A DNA stretch of 64,000 nt. It comes from Bacteroidota bacterium. Lineage in GTDB: Bacteria > Bacteroidota > Bacteroidia > AKYH767-A > OLB10. Position 1 is the first letter of the stretch, and each line of letters opens with the position of its first letter. The stretch spans positions 1-64,000 of the forward strand of contig JADKIC010000001.1 in the NCBI GenBank assembly GCA_016721435.1, given 5' to 3'. This document shows, piece by piece, positions 48,827 to 58,972 of this stretch. Under the pieces are notes generated by a model. It was not told the DNA's origin and did no database searches. It saw only the letters and a list, made by a program, of their open reading frames with translations. Position numbers and translations under genes: made by a program.

Positions 48827-49708
48827 TCAAACCTGTCTGGGGGAACTCACGCGAGGCTCGCGATCATTTTCAAACCTCTCTCCCGCCAGGATCAACTCAT
48901 CTTCAATCTTCAAATTGACACATTTCCAATTAATCGGCTTCGCGATTATTCTTTCCCTGTCATTTCCTGTCAACTGCAGAAAAACATCTTCCAGCTTCGC
49001 TTTCTTCACTTCTTTTTTCCTTTCAAACCCTGTCGCCACCAATTTATCTATAAGTGCATCCGGTGAATCCAGGGCAATGATTCGTCCGGATTCCATGACC
49101 GCCACTCTGTCACAGAGCTGTTCCGCTTCATCCATATAATGAGTGGTGATCACGACTGTGGTACCTGCATCGCGAATTTGGCGAATGAGGTCCCAGAGGT
49201 TTCTGCGTGCTTGCGGATCAAGGCCGGTAGTCGGTTCATCGAGGAAAACGATAGATGGTTGGTTGATGAGTGTGGTCGCAATACTGAATCGTTGCTTTTG
49301 TCCACCACTGAGTTCTTTATACTTCGCCTTATGTTTTTCCTCCAGCCCCACCTTTTTTAGCATCGACATCGGATCTGCAGTAACGTTATAGAGTCCGGCA
49401 AAAAGTTGAATGAGTTCCGTAAGCGTCAGACTGGGATAATAGCCTGCCGCCTGCAATTGCACACCGATAATTTGTTTGATGGCATTCGCGTCTTTGTCGA
49501 TGTTATATCCCGCCACAGTGACCTCACCGGAACTTTTTTCCCGCAATGTTTCAATGATTTCTAAGGTGGTTGTTTTTCCTGCTCCATTGGGACCCAGCAA
49601 GCCAAATATTTCCCGCTCAAACACATCAAAACTGATACCCTTCACGGCTTCAAAGGAGGCGTAACTCTTCTTTAAATCCTTTACAGTTATTACCGGACCG
49701 GCGTTCAT
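48827..49708 (-). CDS. ABC-2 exporter ATP-binding protein
   Basis: About 293 residues. Walker A LLGPNGAGKTTTLEI, Q-loop GVQLQAAGYYPSLT, signature LSGGQKQRFSIA, Walker B SIVFLDEPTTGLDP and H-loop VITTHYMDEAEQLCDR. ATG 49708 gives MNAGPVITVKDLKKSY; an in-frame ATG at 49750 lies upstream of the -7 box and is less likely. The last 45 residues after LEDVFLQLTGND are longer than usual and could reflect a frame error near the end. Confidence 0.88.
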   Translation of the reverse strand: MNAGPVITVKDLKKSYASFEAVKGISFDVFEREIFGLLGPNGAGKTTTLEIIETLREKSSGEVTVAGYNIDKDANAIKQIIGVQLQAAGYYPSLTLTELIQLFAGLYNVTADPMSMLKKVGLEEKHKAKYKELSGGQKQRFSIATTLINQPSIVFLDEPTTGLDPQARRNLWDLIRQIRDAGTTVVITTHYMDEAEQLCDRVAVMESGRIIALDSPDALIDKLVATGFERKKEVKKAKLEDVFLQLTGNDRERIIAKPINWKCVNLKIEDELILAGERFENDREPRVSSPRQV

Positions 49709-49713
49709 TGTCG

Positions 49714-49721
49714 CAAATATA
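49714..49721 (-). promoter_or_regulatory. -7 box abutting the exporter ATPase start
   Basis: TATATTTG on the minus strand, an exact match, ends five bases before ATG 49708. This again suggests transcription from the start codon. Confidence 0.45.
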
Positions 49722-49750
49722 GTCGGTACAATAGCATCTGGACGCATCAC

Positions 49751-50010
49751 AAGAGAATTATTTACTATTGTTCTTTTATTGAGCTTTGATCCAAGACCTC
49801 CGGTTTTCGAATGTTTTTACAGTTCGCTACCGATATTCTGATAACGTTGACAGACCAAATGTTAAAGGTAAAATATAAAAATTCCGATCCGCGATCTCTT
49901 TTTTATCTCTGCGTCTTAGCGCCTCTGCGTGAAACCTTCTGAGGATAATTCTTTAAAATAAAAATCTCTAGATCAAGACAAGTAGTGGCAATTTGTAATT
50001 CTATAAGTTC
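49751..50010. other. Intergenic region with CTCTGCGTCTTAGCGCC repeat-like text
   Basis: A CTCTGCGTCTTAGCGCCTCT stretch near 49911-49930 repeats the CTCTGCG word, a pattern I recognise from Bacteroidota intergenic regions. No gene is seen. Confidence 0.35.
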
Positions 50011-50367
50011 TTAGTTTCCTAAAAAACCCCAGAACTTTCTTTTCTTCAGGTATTCCGGATCTCCATCATTCGCGTAGGCTTCTCGTTCAAAAATAATAGA
50101 CCGGTAGGCTTCATGGTGGTTATTTCCGATCCATCTCCTGTAGAGATAATCGACGATATACCAAAAATAAAAGGGAAGGATAAGCAACTCCAACTGCTGA
50201 CGAAGATGAATCCGCTCATGATTCAGCAGTTGCGGTGTATGCGGAAGATCTTTTTTCCTTAGCAAGATAAAAGGAAACAAGGCCATGCCCGAAGCGGGGA
50301 GACGACGCAGAATGATGAGAATGCCGTTCATGGATGCTGGAGGTTGAAATTCAAAATGGATAGACAA
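50011..50367 (-). CDS. Small HExxH protein, putative membrane-associated metallopeptidase-like
   Basis: Up to 118 residues (start 50367, or ATG 50331 giving MNGILIILRRLP). PFILLRKKDLPHTPQLLNHE leads into HERIH, an HExxH motif, followed by a hydrophobic LELLILPFYFWYIVDYLYR. Then comes NNHHEAYRSIIFEREAYAND with Glu and His that could complete a zinc site. It resembles small uncharacterised Bacteroidota proteins; activity is inferred only. Confidence 0.65.
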   Translation of the reverse strand: MSIHFEFQPPASMNGILIILRRLPASGMALFPFILLRKKDLPHTPQLLNHERIHLRQQLELLILPFYFWYIVDYLYRRWIGNNHHEAYRSIIFEREAYANDGDPEYLKKRKFWGFLGN

Positions 50368-50516
50368 AGGTATTGGCTTTATTATTATCCGAATGAATAT
50401 TTTAAAATGATTATGAAATCCGGACAGAAATTATAATTATTCAGGAGAGAAACAGTGTTTATCAAATTTAAATGTTTGTACATGGATAGTCTGTACGTAG
50501 CGTTTATTTTTCAGTT

Positions 50517-50524
50517 TATATTTG
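50517..50524 (+). promoter_or_regulatory. -7 box of dprA
   Basis: TATATTTG, an exact match, 51 bases upstream of ATG 50576. Confidence 0.5.
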
Positions 50525-50575
50525 CAAAGTCCCCATCGGTGATTTTATCAACATTCCCGGACAGTAATTTTAGGT

Positions 50576-51682
50576 ATGATATCAGAACAGGAACTACTTC
50601 ATCGTATAGCATTGAGCTTACTGCCAAATGTCGGTCCGGTGATTGCACGGGCATTATACCAGCATTGTGGCAGTGCGGAGGCCGTGTTTCGGGAGAAGAA
50701 ATCCTTGCTGACGAAAATTCCCGGTGTAGGAACCAAGCGGATCAAGAAAGCCTTCAGCACTCCGGTGATGGATCAGGCAGAAAAGGAATTGCATTTTACG
50801 CAAAAGCATAAAGTACTTCCCTTGTTTTTTACCGATGCAAATTATCCCAAAAGGTTGGTGCAATGTCCCGATGCGCCGGTTTTACTTTATTACAGAGGTC
50901 AGGCGGACCTGAACGAAGGACGATTTGTAGCTGTTGTGGGAACGCGTTCGGCTACTCCTTACGGTGAGGAGATGACGAAACTATTGGTAGAGGGTTTGAA
51001 GGAGGAAAATGTGACCATCGTCAGTGGGTTAGCGTATGGAATAGATATCACTGCCCACGAAGCGGCCCTGAAACATGCTCTTCCAACAATTGGAGTTACA
51101 GCACATGGCATGGATAGAATTTATCCTCATCTCCACCGGAACACCGCTGGCAGGATGATGAAGCATGGCGGACTCCTCACAGAATATCCCAGTGGTACCA
51201 ACCCTGACCGGGAAAATTTCCCGACACGAAACAGGATTGTTGCCGGCATGTGTGATGCGATAGTCGTGGTGGAAGCCAGTGGGAAGGGAGGAGCGTTAAT
51301 CACTGCGGATTTGGCACAAGGTTATAACAGAGATGTATTTGCTTTTCCCGGAAGAACGACTGATGTTTTTAGCAGAGGATGCAATGATTATATCAGAGAG
51401 AATAAGGCGGCGCTCATCACTTCTGCAGATGATTTACTGTGGATGATGGGTTGGACAGATGATAAAGTGAAAGCGAAAGCCGCATTGCAAACTTCGCTCT
51501 TCGTTGATTTGAATCCCGATGAAGAAGTGGTGGTGAAAATCATCAGAGAAAATGGCGAAACAGGAATTGATATGATCTCCGCAACCTCCGGTTTGAGTTT
51601 TTCGAAATTGGCAAGTACCCTTCTACAATTGGAGTTTAAAGGAGTGTTAAGGTTGCTGCCGGGGAAAAGATATTCTCTTTAA
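50576..51682 (+). CDS. dprA: DNA-processing protein DprA
   Basis: Loads RecA on incoming single-stranded DNA during transformation. 368 residues and intact. An N-terminal SAM/HhH-like region (ALSLLPNVGPVIARALYQHC, KIPGVGTKRI), the Rossmann core (AVVGTRSATPYGEEMTKLLV, IVSGLAYGIDITAHEAAL, VTAHGMDRIYPHLHR, FPTRNRIVAGMCDAIVVVEA, LAQGYNRDVFAFPG) and a C-terminal winged helix (GIDMISATSGLSFSKLASTL). Together with comF it suggests natural competence potential. Confidence 0.96.
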   Translation: MISEQELLHRIALSLLPNVGPVIARALYQHCGSAEAVFREKKSLLTKIPGVGTKRIKKAFSTPVMDQAEKELHFTQKHKVLPLFFTDANYPKRLVQCPDAPVLLYYRGQADLNEGRFVAVVGTRSATPYGEEMTKLLVEGLKEENVTIVSGLAYGIDITAHEAALKHALPTIGVTAHGMDRIYPHLHRNTAGRMMKHGGLLTEYPSGTNPDRENFPTRNRIVAGMCDAIVVVEASGKGGALITADLAQGYNRDVFAFPGRTTDVFSRGCNDYIRENKAALITSADDLLWMMGWTDDKVKAKAALQTSLFVDLNPDEEVVVKIIRENGETGIDMISATSGLSFSKLASTLLQLEFKGVLRLLPGKRYSL

Positions 51683-51702
51683 TCTTTTCTTTTCGATCAT
51701 TC

Positions 51703-53508
51703 TTAATAAAATTCGTAAGTGTAAACCTCCGATTCTACCGTGCTGTGCTGATGGGTAGTTTTGATTTGCTTTACAGGCAGAGCTTCGGTTCCGTTGTAGA
51801 AGTACTCAACTCGTGAATTGGGTCGTTGATATTCATAAGCATCGAAGAGGATAAAACGGTGGAGCGTGTCGTAGGTGAAGTATTGATTGTAACGATCGTT
51901 TTCACGGTGGGATTCAATTATCCTGCCCAGCGAATCTCGTCCGATATGCACGTCTTCAAACCGGTACTTGCTGCGGGTAACAAAGACAGGTTCGTTTTTT
52001 TCATTGAGCTGATAACCGCTGGTAGCAAACCGAAGCTGCTGATTGATTAAACTCAATTTGCGAATGCCTTCGTCACGAAAAGTGTTTTCGTCCTGCTCAA
52101 TGATGTAAATGTATGGACCATTATATAAGAAGTACGATTTATAAACATTGTGTTCGCTGATTTCTAAGGCCTCTACAAGATTTCCGTTTGCATTGTATTT
52201 GTATTTTTTAAAAATAGCTTGTTGCTGGTAGCCGGTTCCGGTGACTTGTGTTAATCTATCATTGATATCGTATACAAAGTGTTCATCGGAAATGATGGAA
52301 TTAGCGGTTTCGATAAATTTCTTATGGAGGAGTAACCCCTTTTCATTGTAATCTAATATGTACTTTCCCCTGTAGGTCTTTTGGTCATTTTTGAAGAGCT
52401 GATAACTCTCGATAGTCAGATTCCGTATTTTTTTTATGCTTTGTTGATGGATTAGTTTTTCAATGGGTGGAGCATAATTTACTGCCGAGATCGGTTTAAT
52501 CACTTCATAATAGTTAAAATTGTGAAGGGCAGATGCAGGCGTTTTTTTGTTTTTGAAGGAGGAGAAAGAAGGCAGGATTTTTCGAAGTGAGTCTGATATT
52601 TGTTCCGTCAATAAAATATTAAATCCTTCCCCATCGTAAATGCTGCTGCTTTCGGTATAGGGTTGCAACTGGGCGATAACGCCCCAGCCGTACCAATAGA
52701 AATCTATTTCTCCAAAGTTTAACTTTTCGCAAAGTTGTCGACAAATAATGGCGCTGTCACTGGAGGTGATTTTCCATTTTTCGTTTTCAATACCTTCCTC
52801 ATCTTCCCCTTCTTCTCTCTCGTAATCTATTTCTTTATTTTGGGAAGATCCGTAGCCGGGGTTAAGTTTATCAGTGTTGTAGAGGTATTGAGAAGTGAAG
52901 TAGGGAGAGAGAATTTTAGCGACTTGTTGTTGCTGTTCGCTATTCATCGTTGGTTGGAATCGCTGTAAACTTCCTGTAGTGAGACTCGCCTTGTAATAGT
53001 GGGTGATGTCTATTTCCGTCGTGTTCTCGTTTCTTGTTTCAATGTTGAAAGTATAGTTGATGCTGAGCCAGAGCTGATCATCGATGAGGCTAATGGCTTC
53101 CATCTCAACATCCTTTAAACGTGGAACAATTTCTTCACGGTCGCTGTGATACTCGTACCCTTGCGCATTGCTGTTTTCAAGTTTGTTGTAGATAGTAATT
53201 CTTTTTTGGACTTCTTTGTAGAGTTTGAGAAGATCCAGTTCGGTATTCCAGCTGTTGAGCGCAAGTGCTTCCAGTTGTTTTTGAAGAAGTTGTTGAGCGG
53301 GAGTATTTGATTTTTGCAGTAGAAAGTAGGTGACGTCCGTTTCTTCATAATAGTTAATCTGAACCGCCTTTATCGTTTTGTATTTTGATTGAAGCAGCAA
53401 TTCCCGATTGGAGTAGACATCATAGATTGTAATATCAGATGCCTTTATGAATAGGGGTAGGAATAAAAGAATAATCAGGAAGAAATGTTTCGGCAGAGCA
53501 GTTCTCAT
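51703..53508 (-). CDS. Secreted protein with RHS/YD-like C-terminal half
   Basis: 601 residues and intact. Signal peptide MRTALPKHFFLIILLFLPLF. The N-terminal half is helical/mixed (TPAQQLLQKQLEALALNSWN) with an acidic stretch (YEREEGEDEEGIENEKW). The C-terminal half has repeated YD-like strands (GKYILDYNEKGLLLHKKFI, FKKYKYNANGNLVEALEI, YNQYFTYDTLHRFILFDAY, RVEYFYNG). I do not recognise a family. The start overlaps the stop of the YwqK-like giant gene by 4 bases, so the two form an operon. Confidence 0.72.
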   Translation of the reverse strand: MRTALPKHFFLIILLFLPLFIKASDITIYDVYSNRELLLQSKYKTIKAVQINYYEETDVTYFLLQKSNTPAQQLLQKQLEALALNSWNTELDLLKLYKEVQKRITIYNKLENSNAQGYEYHSDREEIVPRLKDVEMEAISLIDDQLWLSINYTFNIETRNENTTEIDITHYYKASLTTGSLQRFQPTMNSEQQQQVAKILSPYFTSQYLYNTDKLNPGYGSSQNKEIDYEREEGEDEEGIENEKWKITSSDSAIICRQLCEKLNFGEIDFYWYGWGVIAQLQPYTESSSIYDGEGFNILLTEQISDSLRKILPSFSSFKNKKTPASALHNFNYYEVIKPISAVNYAPPIEKLIHQQSIKKIRNLTIESYQLFKNDQKTYRGKYILDYNEKGLLLHKKFIETANSIISDEHFVYDINDRLTQVTGTGYQQQAIFKKYKYNANGNLVEALEISEHNVYKSYFLYNGPYIYIIEQDENTFRDEGIRKLSLINQQLRFATSGYQLNEKNEPVFVTRSKYRFEDVHIGRDSLGRIIESHRENDRYNQYFTYDTLHRFILFDAYEYQRPNSRVEYFYNGTEALPVKQIKTTHQHSTVESEVYTYEFY

Positions 53509-56500
53509 TCAGCGAAGTAATATAAAGTTAAAATTTTGTTGATTTTATCGATCGCTGTAGCGACTCTGCTAAACCCATATGTATTGAAGAGGTTGATCAG
53601 AGCATCGGTATTGAACGTTTTGGTTCCGTTACCAAGCGAATAATTGTTTCCTTCGGTTTTGGTGCAAGCGATGTGAATATTTCCACAAGCATATTGTCCT
53701 CCCAGCAAGGTTTGACTGGTATTTCCTCTGATCAAAAAGCTACTGGTTTTATCTTTATAAGTAAATTGAGCAATACCTTTACCGGCAATAATTCCAAAGA
53801 ATTTTTCAAGTTCTTCCTGTCGGACAATGTTTTTATTACTGAGAACACCTGCATGGATGTCATTTGAGTTTCTGAATAATGCAGGCTCTCCTTCTTCAAT
53901 GGTCAGTTGGAGAAAATCACGTATAACTGCAGGTGTGAAGCAAAAGTCTCTGGATTTTTCCGGCCGGATGGTGATGCGCTGTTCGAAATCGTAATTTACA
54001 TCCATGACATTGTAAAAACAAGTGAAGCCTGGATAATCACTGCTATTGCTCTTTACAGGCCCTTTCAGGAAAGAAATGGCAATACGTTTAGGATTAAAAG
54101 TGACATCTGTGTATTCTGCTTTAGTACTGTATTGAATTGTAGTTTCTATACGACTAAGATATCCTTTTGTACGACAAGGGTTGAGGATGATTTTTAATTG
54201 CTCGTCGGCAGGAATGTTGATCGCGAATTCCTTGAAGAGCATGAGATTTAAACTCGCAAAACTACTATTGGTTCCGCTGCTATGCTGGAACCCGGTGTAA
54301 AAAATGGAATTGTAATTCAGACTATCTTCAAACATCAGCCACGATGCTTTGTAATTTAATAATTTCGGGTATTCAATTAGAGAACTTACCGGTGGAGCGA
54401 ATTTAGTACGATTGGAAGCGTAGCTGGTGTCGATACAACCGCATGCTGTTGATGGTTTTTGTACCACCAGTTTGTCGTTTTCATAGTAAAGAAATTCAAC
54501 TTTTTTATTCCTTCTGTCCATCACCCATCCATCTATTTTATCATCGGTGTAGTTGGCTGAGTAGATGGTGTCGCCCGTTTCGCTATATATTTCATAACGT
54601 CCGTTTCGTTTGTTTGCAGTGTAATGCATGCTACTCGACTTCTTCCCGTTTTGATGAAAAGTGGAGGCGGTACTGTCTAATTTTTCGCTCAAATAGAATC
54701 GTTCCGTTTTGATCATTTTTGTTCCGGGATAATATTCACTGTGCCTGTTGAGACTGTCATTGATAGCGACCGATTGACTGGTAATATTTCCGAGAGTATC
54801 GAAATATGCATACGTCTTTTTTCCTGTAATTGGAAATGCTTTTCAAAAGTCCGTTTTCAAAGTATTCGTGATTTTCGATGGTTTGTCCGGGCGACTTTAG
54901 ATATATTTTTTGTTTATTTGACTACCATTGGGTTGAAACATTTCTTCCCAGCCTATTCCGGTGCTGTCGGGGGTACTACCTCTGCGGACAGTATTTTTGC
55001 CTGCAAATTTTTCAACATAATATCCATGCGGGACACCATCTTTAAAATTTCGATACACCAGCGTATCGCCTTGCAGGGGGGTATATACGATAAACTGTCC
55101 TGTTGGCAGATCGTCTCTGAAATACAAAACACATAAGGGTTTTCCATTGGAATAATTCAGGGTGTATTGTCCGTTCAAAACTGTATCGGTAAACAGGGGA
55201 GAAGAAGTTAAATAGTCGCCAATGATGGCTCTGATGTTTTTGCAGATGGTTTCACCCGGTTTAAATTCTCCGGGCCTTCGTGTCGGGAGGAGTGGTTCTA
55301 AAATATTTTCCATCGTCAGAAATATCAATGATGCTGTTGTCATATATCTCAGGATTCTGGAAATTAATTCTACGTATTCTTCCGTTTTGATAATAGTAAA
55401 GCCCCAGCGATTCCTGATTAAAACTGTTTTTAAACAGGAGAGAAGAAATTTTATAGGACGGGGAAAAATTTAATTCTAACGACTTTCCAACTTCAAGTTT
55501 TATAATTCTGTCGTTTTTGTAGACAAGGGATTGAATGACTTGTCCGGATGTGTCATAATAAAATTTGCTATTCAGGTGGCCATCGGTATCGTATTGTTTA
55601 TACCATCCTACCGTATTGTATTTAGGGTTATTGCTGTAATCATAATAACTAAGGTAGGTTCGGGATGATTTGATTTTTCCATTTTCAAAGTACTCAATGC
55701 TGACCCCTTGCATTAATCCCTTTTTGAATTGCATTGTAGAAGCAATAGTTCCATTGGTATGGTATGATGTTCTCGTGCCCTCCTCTTTATTATAATGATA
55801 TTGAGTTTCCATGGTTAAGACATTTTTTGTCCAGGCCTTTTCCGGACCATGTTTCATGGAGAGCATTCCACTATCAGATTTTAGAATGATATAGTTGGAT
55901 TCAGATGATTTATTGCCAGCGTTATCGAAATACAGATGTGACCCTGTTTTTAAATTGTTTTCATAACTTGTTCTTTCCTGTAGTAATCCGGAGCCTTCGT
56001 AGTAACGTTCCCATGTACCTGTTTTTTCTCCCATGGCATATTTCTCTTTCGACTGAATCATTCCTGATTTATAGTATTGGATTTTTTCACCGTCGTAGAT
56101 ATTACGCAGCGTGGTGTCGCCCAGCGGAATGCTCTCATAATAAATGGCGCTTCGCTCCGGAATGCCGTTTTCGTAAAAGTCCAGTACCTCACCATGTATT
56201 TTGTCTTCTTTGTATACCGCGGATTTTCTAAGTATACCCGTTGCATGGTATTCTAAACACTTTCCATCCTTTTTATCTTCTTTGTAAAGGATATGCGAGG
56301 CAACACTTCCATTATTGTTGAACGACTTATAAATGCCGTTCTTTACTGAAACTTTAGTACCTTTTACTTCATTTATGGTATAGTGGATAGTGTATTGTAA
56401 TTTACCATTCGCATTGTATTGTGCTTTTTCTCCCACCAATAGTCCGTGTTCGTATTTCGCTGTTGTTTTCAATAAACCGGAGGGGTAATATTCCTGGGAT

Positions 56501-56943
56501 TTACCATGTAATTTTCCTGATTGGTAATTGCTCTTTTCAATTAAAAGTCCGTTGGAATAAACGAGGTGTTCCCCATGTAGATAGTATTTGTTGGAATCGG
56601 GTAGATATACATGTTTTTTCTTTTCTGCCAGACTTCCCGTTGTATTCATAGCGTTTAAAATCACCATGGGGATAATTGTCGAGAAAATTCTCTTCCAGTA
56701 ACAAGGTTCCCTGGGGAGAATATACCTTATGCACTCCACTTCGTTTTCCATCCTTTGGCCGAATAATTTCAATCGTTTTCCCTTGATTGTTTTTAATCGT
56801 GATGGTTTCTAAATTCCCTTTCTTCACAATGAATGTGTCGAGTTTTGGGGTGTAACCGGGTTGGGAAAAGCCACCTTGCTTGAAACACTAAAGTACAGGA
56901 CAAGTAGAATTAAAGAGAGGTTGAACGAAATATAGCGGCACAT
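53505..56943 (-). CDS. Giant YwqK/MORN-like repeat protein, secreted (about five frameshifts)
   Basis: Stitched length is about 1146 residues. ATG 56943 gives MCRYISFNLSLILLVLYF, a signal peptide; correction near 56885 yields QGGFSQPGYTPKLDTFIVKK. The middle is a long run of YwqK/MORN-2 repeats of about 22 residues (KSNYQSGKLHGKSQEYYPSG, KDGKCLEYHATGILRKSAVY, YDGEKIQYYKSGMIQSKEKY). Breaks occur at about 56885, 56635, 55270, 54905 and 54825, each repairable by one base. The C-terminal 350 residues (TACGCIDTSYASNRTKFAPP ... TYKDKTSSFLIRGNTSQTLL) have no repeat and are unrecognised. YwqK repeats are annotated as antitoxin-like in some proteins, but that role is not supported here. The -7 box lies at 56957-56950. 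Confidence 0.75.
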
Positions 56944-56949
56944 ATCGTT

Positions 56950-56957
56950 CAAAGATA
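56950..56957 (-). promoter_or_regulatory. -7 box abutting the YwqK-like gene start
   Basis: TATCTTTG on the minus strand, an exact match, ends six bases before ATG 56943. Confidence 0.45.
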
Positions 56958-57128
56958 ATAGCAAAAATGCTGGATTCCTCTTTAAACGAGTTTTGGCGTT
57001 TGTCCGGAGGTCATGGTTTGGTAAAAAACCGAAAATTAGCTTTTATAAACGCGTCACAAGAAATTTTTGCCAAACTATCGCAGTTTTCTTATCGAATTGC
57101 AAATACCGGCTCAGAAGGGTAAGTTTAA

Positions 57129-58755
57129 TTATTCCTTCACCAACTTAATGGTATTGTTTGCGAGCGAAGAGCGTGTTTTCAGAAAGTATATTCCTGGGGA
57201 TAGTGAATGCATATCCACAAGAGTTTTATCGCCCTTCATCATACCCCTTGATAGGATTCTTCCTGCAGTATCTAAAATAAAGTATTCTGAATTTGGACTT
57301 ATATCCGGTACTACTACAGAAAGTATTTCATTCACTGGATTTGGGTATGCCAGTATTTTGGAGTTATTGTGTGTGGAGGAGTTTGTTAAACCGGTTGCTG
57401 TGGAAGAGGTGCTAGTTAAAAATATATCATAGGTATTTGTTCCGGCATTAGTAAGTGTTGTTGTTCCCAAACTTATGGTGTTTCCTTTAAAGTTTCCTGC
57501 AAAAACGATTTCTCCACTTTGACTAAGTTAAAATTTCGGCTGGATAGTCATCCAGATTACTGCCATATGAATTTGCCCAGGTTTCATTTCCATTGCTATC
57601 ATATTGACAATATAAATATCCTGACCTGTTCCCGGATTGGTTAAGTTAAAAGTTCCAATTGTGAGTGAAGCACCAAAGTTGCCAATGGAATATATATTAC
57701 CTGCCGAATCAATACCTATGCTCTGTGGCGTTGCTTCATCTCCGGCATATTTAAGCCACAACAATGTGCCGGAGCTATCCAATTTGGCCGTTAAGCAAGA
57801 GTTTGAAAATGTGAAGGGTTTGGATAGCGTAAGGTTTCCAAAAGTAAGGGAGTTGCTTGAGAATTGTCCGGTTATTGCTATATCACCATTGCTGTTTATA
57901 TTCAAGCCAACTATCCTTTCGTTAAATCCACCTGCAGCTTGCTGAGTCCAGATTAAGTTTCCGGAGGAATCATATTTAACAATATAAAAATCAATGGAGC
58001 CCGATCCTGTAGTATCATTGTTTGTCAGTGTCATTGCACCAGAACCAATAGTAATTGTATCCGACACAAACGTTCCTGATGCATATGTGTTTCCAAGGGC
58101 ATCGGTTGCAAGTGCAGTAAATGTATCATCCGATGTTCCGAAATGGGTTTTCACCCAGATTATATTTCCAAGAGGATCACCTTTAATGAGGTAACACTCA
58201 TTCGTTGAAACTCCTGTATTAATAAAGGAAATTCCGTTAATAGTTATCGTATTACTCCTTGAATTTAATGCGAGATAAAAATTACCCGCGGCATCAGCAG
58301 AAATTCCACAGCCTTCATTTCCACTTCCGCCAAAACTTATGGCCCAAATGAAGTTTCCTGAGGCGTCATACTTTACTATAAACGCATCTGTTGATGGTGC
58401 TGATGCATTGGTTAAAGTAGTGGTTTCAAATGTAAGTGAAGCTGCACTGAATGCTCCACATGCAAAAACGTTTCCGGTACCATCAGTGCAAACTCTTGAT
58501 GGACTGGCAATACCACCGGCGTCATTTTTCGACCATAACACATTTCCGGATGCATCGTGTTTTACAAGGAAGGCAGGGTTTGAATTATTTATTCTGCATG
58601 CTTTAACTATATTACCATTGGCATCACTGCAAATATCCGACACGAAATCATTTGTTGTTCCGCCATCGGATATAGCCCAGTTGATTTGAAGTTGTGCTGA
58701 AATGTGCTGAAGATGGAGTACAGCAAAACAAGTTATGGCCAGTATTTTTTTTCAT
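57129..58755 (-). CDS. SBBP-like repeat protein with T9SS sorting domain (two or more frameshifts)
   Basis: About 540 residues. ATG 58755 with one extra A in an A8 run; corrected signal peptide MKKILAITCFAVLHLQHISA. Repeats of about 50 residues (DAFIVKYDASGNFIWAISFG, IDFYIVKYDSSGNLIWTQQA, DSAGNIYSIGNFGASLTIGT) form a propeller-like region. A second shift occurs near 57600, and the frame also changes near 57480. The C-terminus (ILAYPNPVNEILSVVVPD ... SPGIYFLKTRSSLANNTIKL) is a sorting domain. Related in design to the protein encoded at 44252-46248. Confidence 0.8.
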
Positions 58756-58875
58756 GATGAAGGTTTTAAATTTGTATTGTTTGCTAGTTCAATCTTAAGA
58801 ATTTCGATGTATAGGTATTTCAATTTCTGCTACCCTGCTTTTCTTTTTAATCCAGCTGTAAAGCTGTCATTCACA

Positions 58876-58917
58876 ACCACACCATTTCCCTTAGTTTGTA
58901 AGTGGGATTGGTGTGGT
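58876..58917. other. Strong imperfect hairpin between two T9SS genes
   Basis: ACCACACCA faces TGGTGTGGT, continued by TTTCCC/GGGAT with one bulge. It lies 55 bases past the stop of the ELWxxDGT-type gene on the minus strand. No T-tract follows, so it may stabilise the mRNA 3' end rather than terminate transcription. Confidence 0.5.
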
Positions 58918-58972
58918 AGTGTTTGTAGTGGTTTATTCGAGTATAACTGGATAGAGATAAATAGAAGTTGTT

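Noticed and set aside
53505..56943. Toxin-antitoxin system based on YwqK annotation
   Set aside because: The protein is over 1100 residues, secreted and has no small toxin neighbour; the antitoxin label of YwqK repeats does not fit.
58876..58917. Riboswitch or attenuator
   Set aside because: Only a single hairpin is visible, downstream of a gene end, without a conserved aptamer-like structure.
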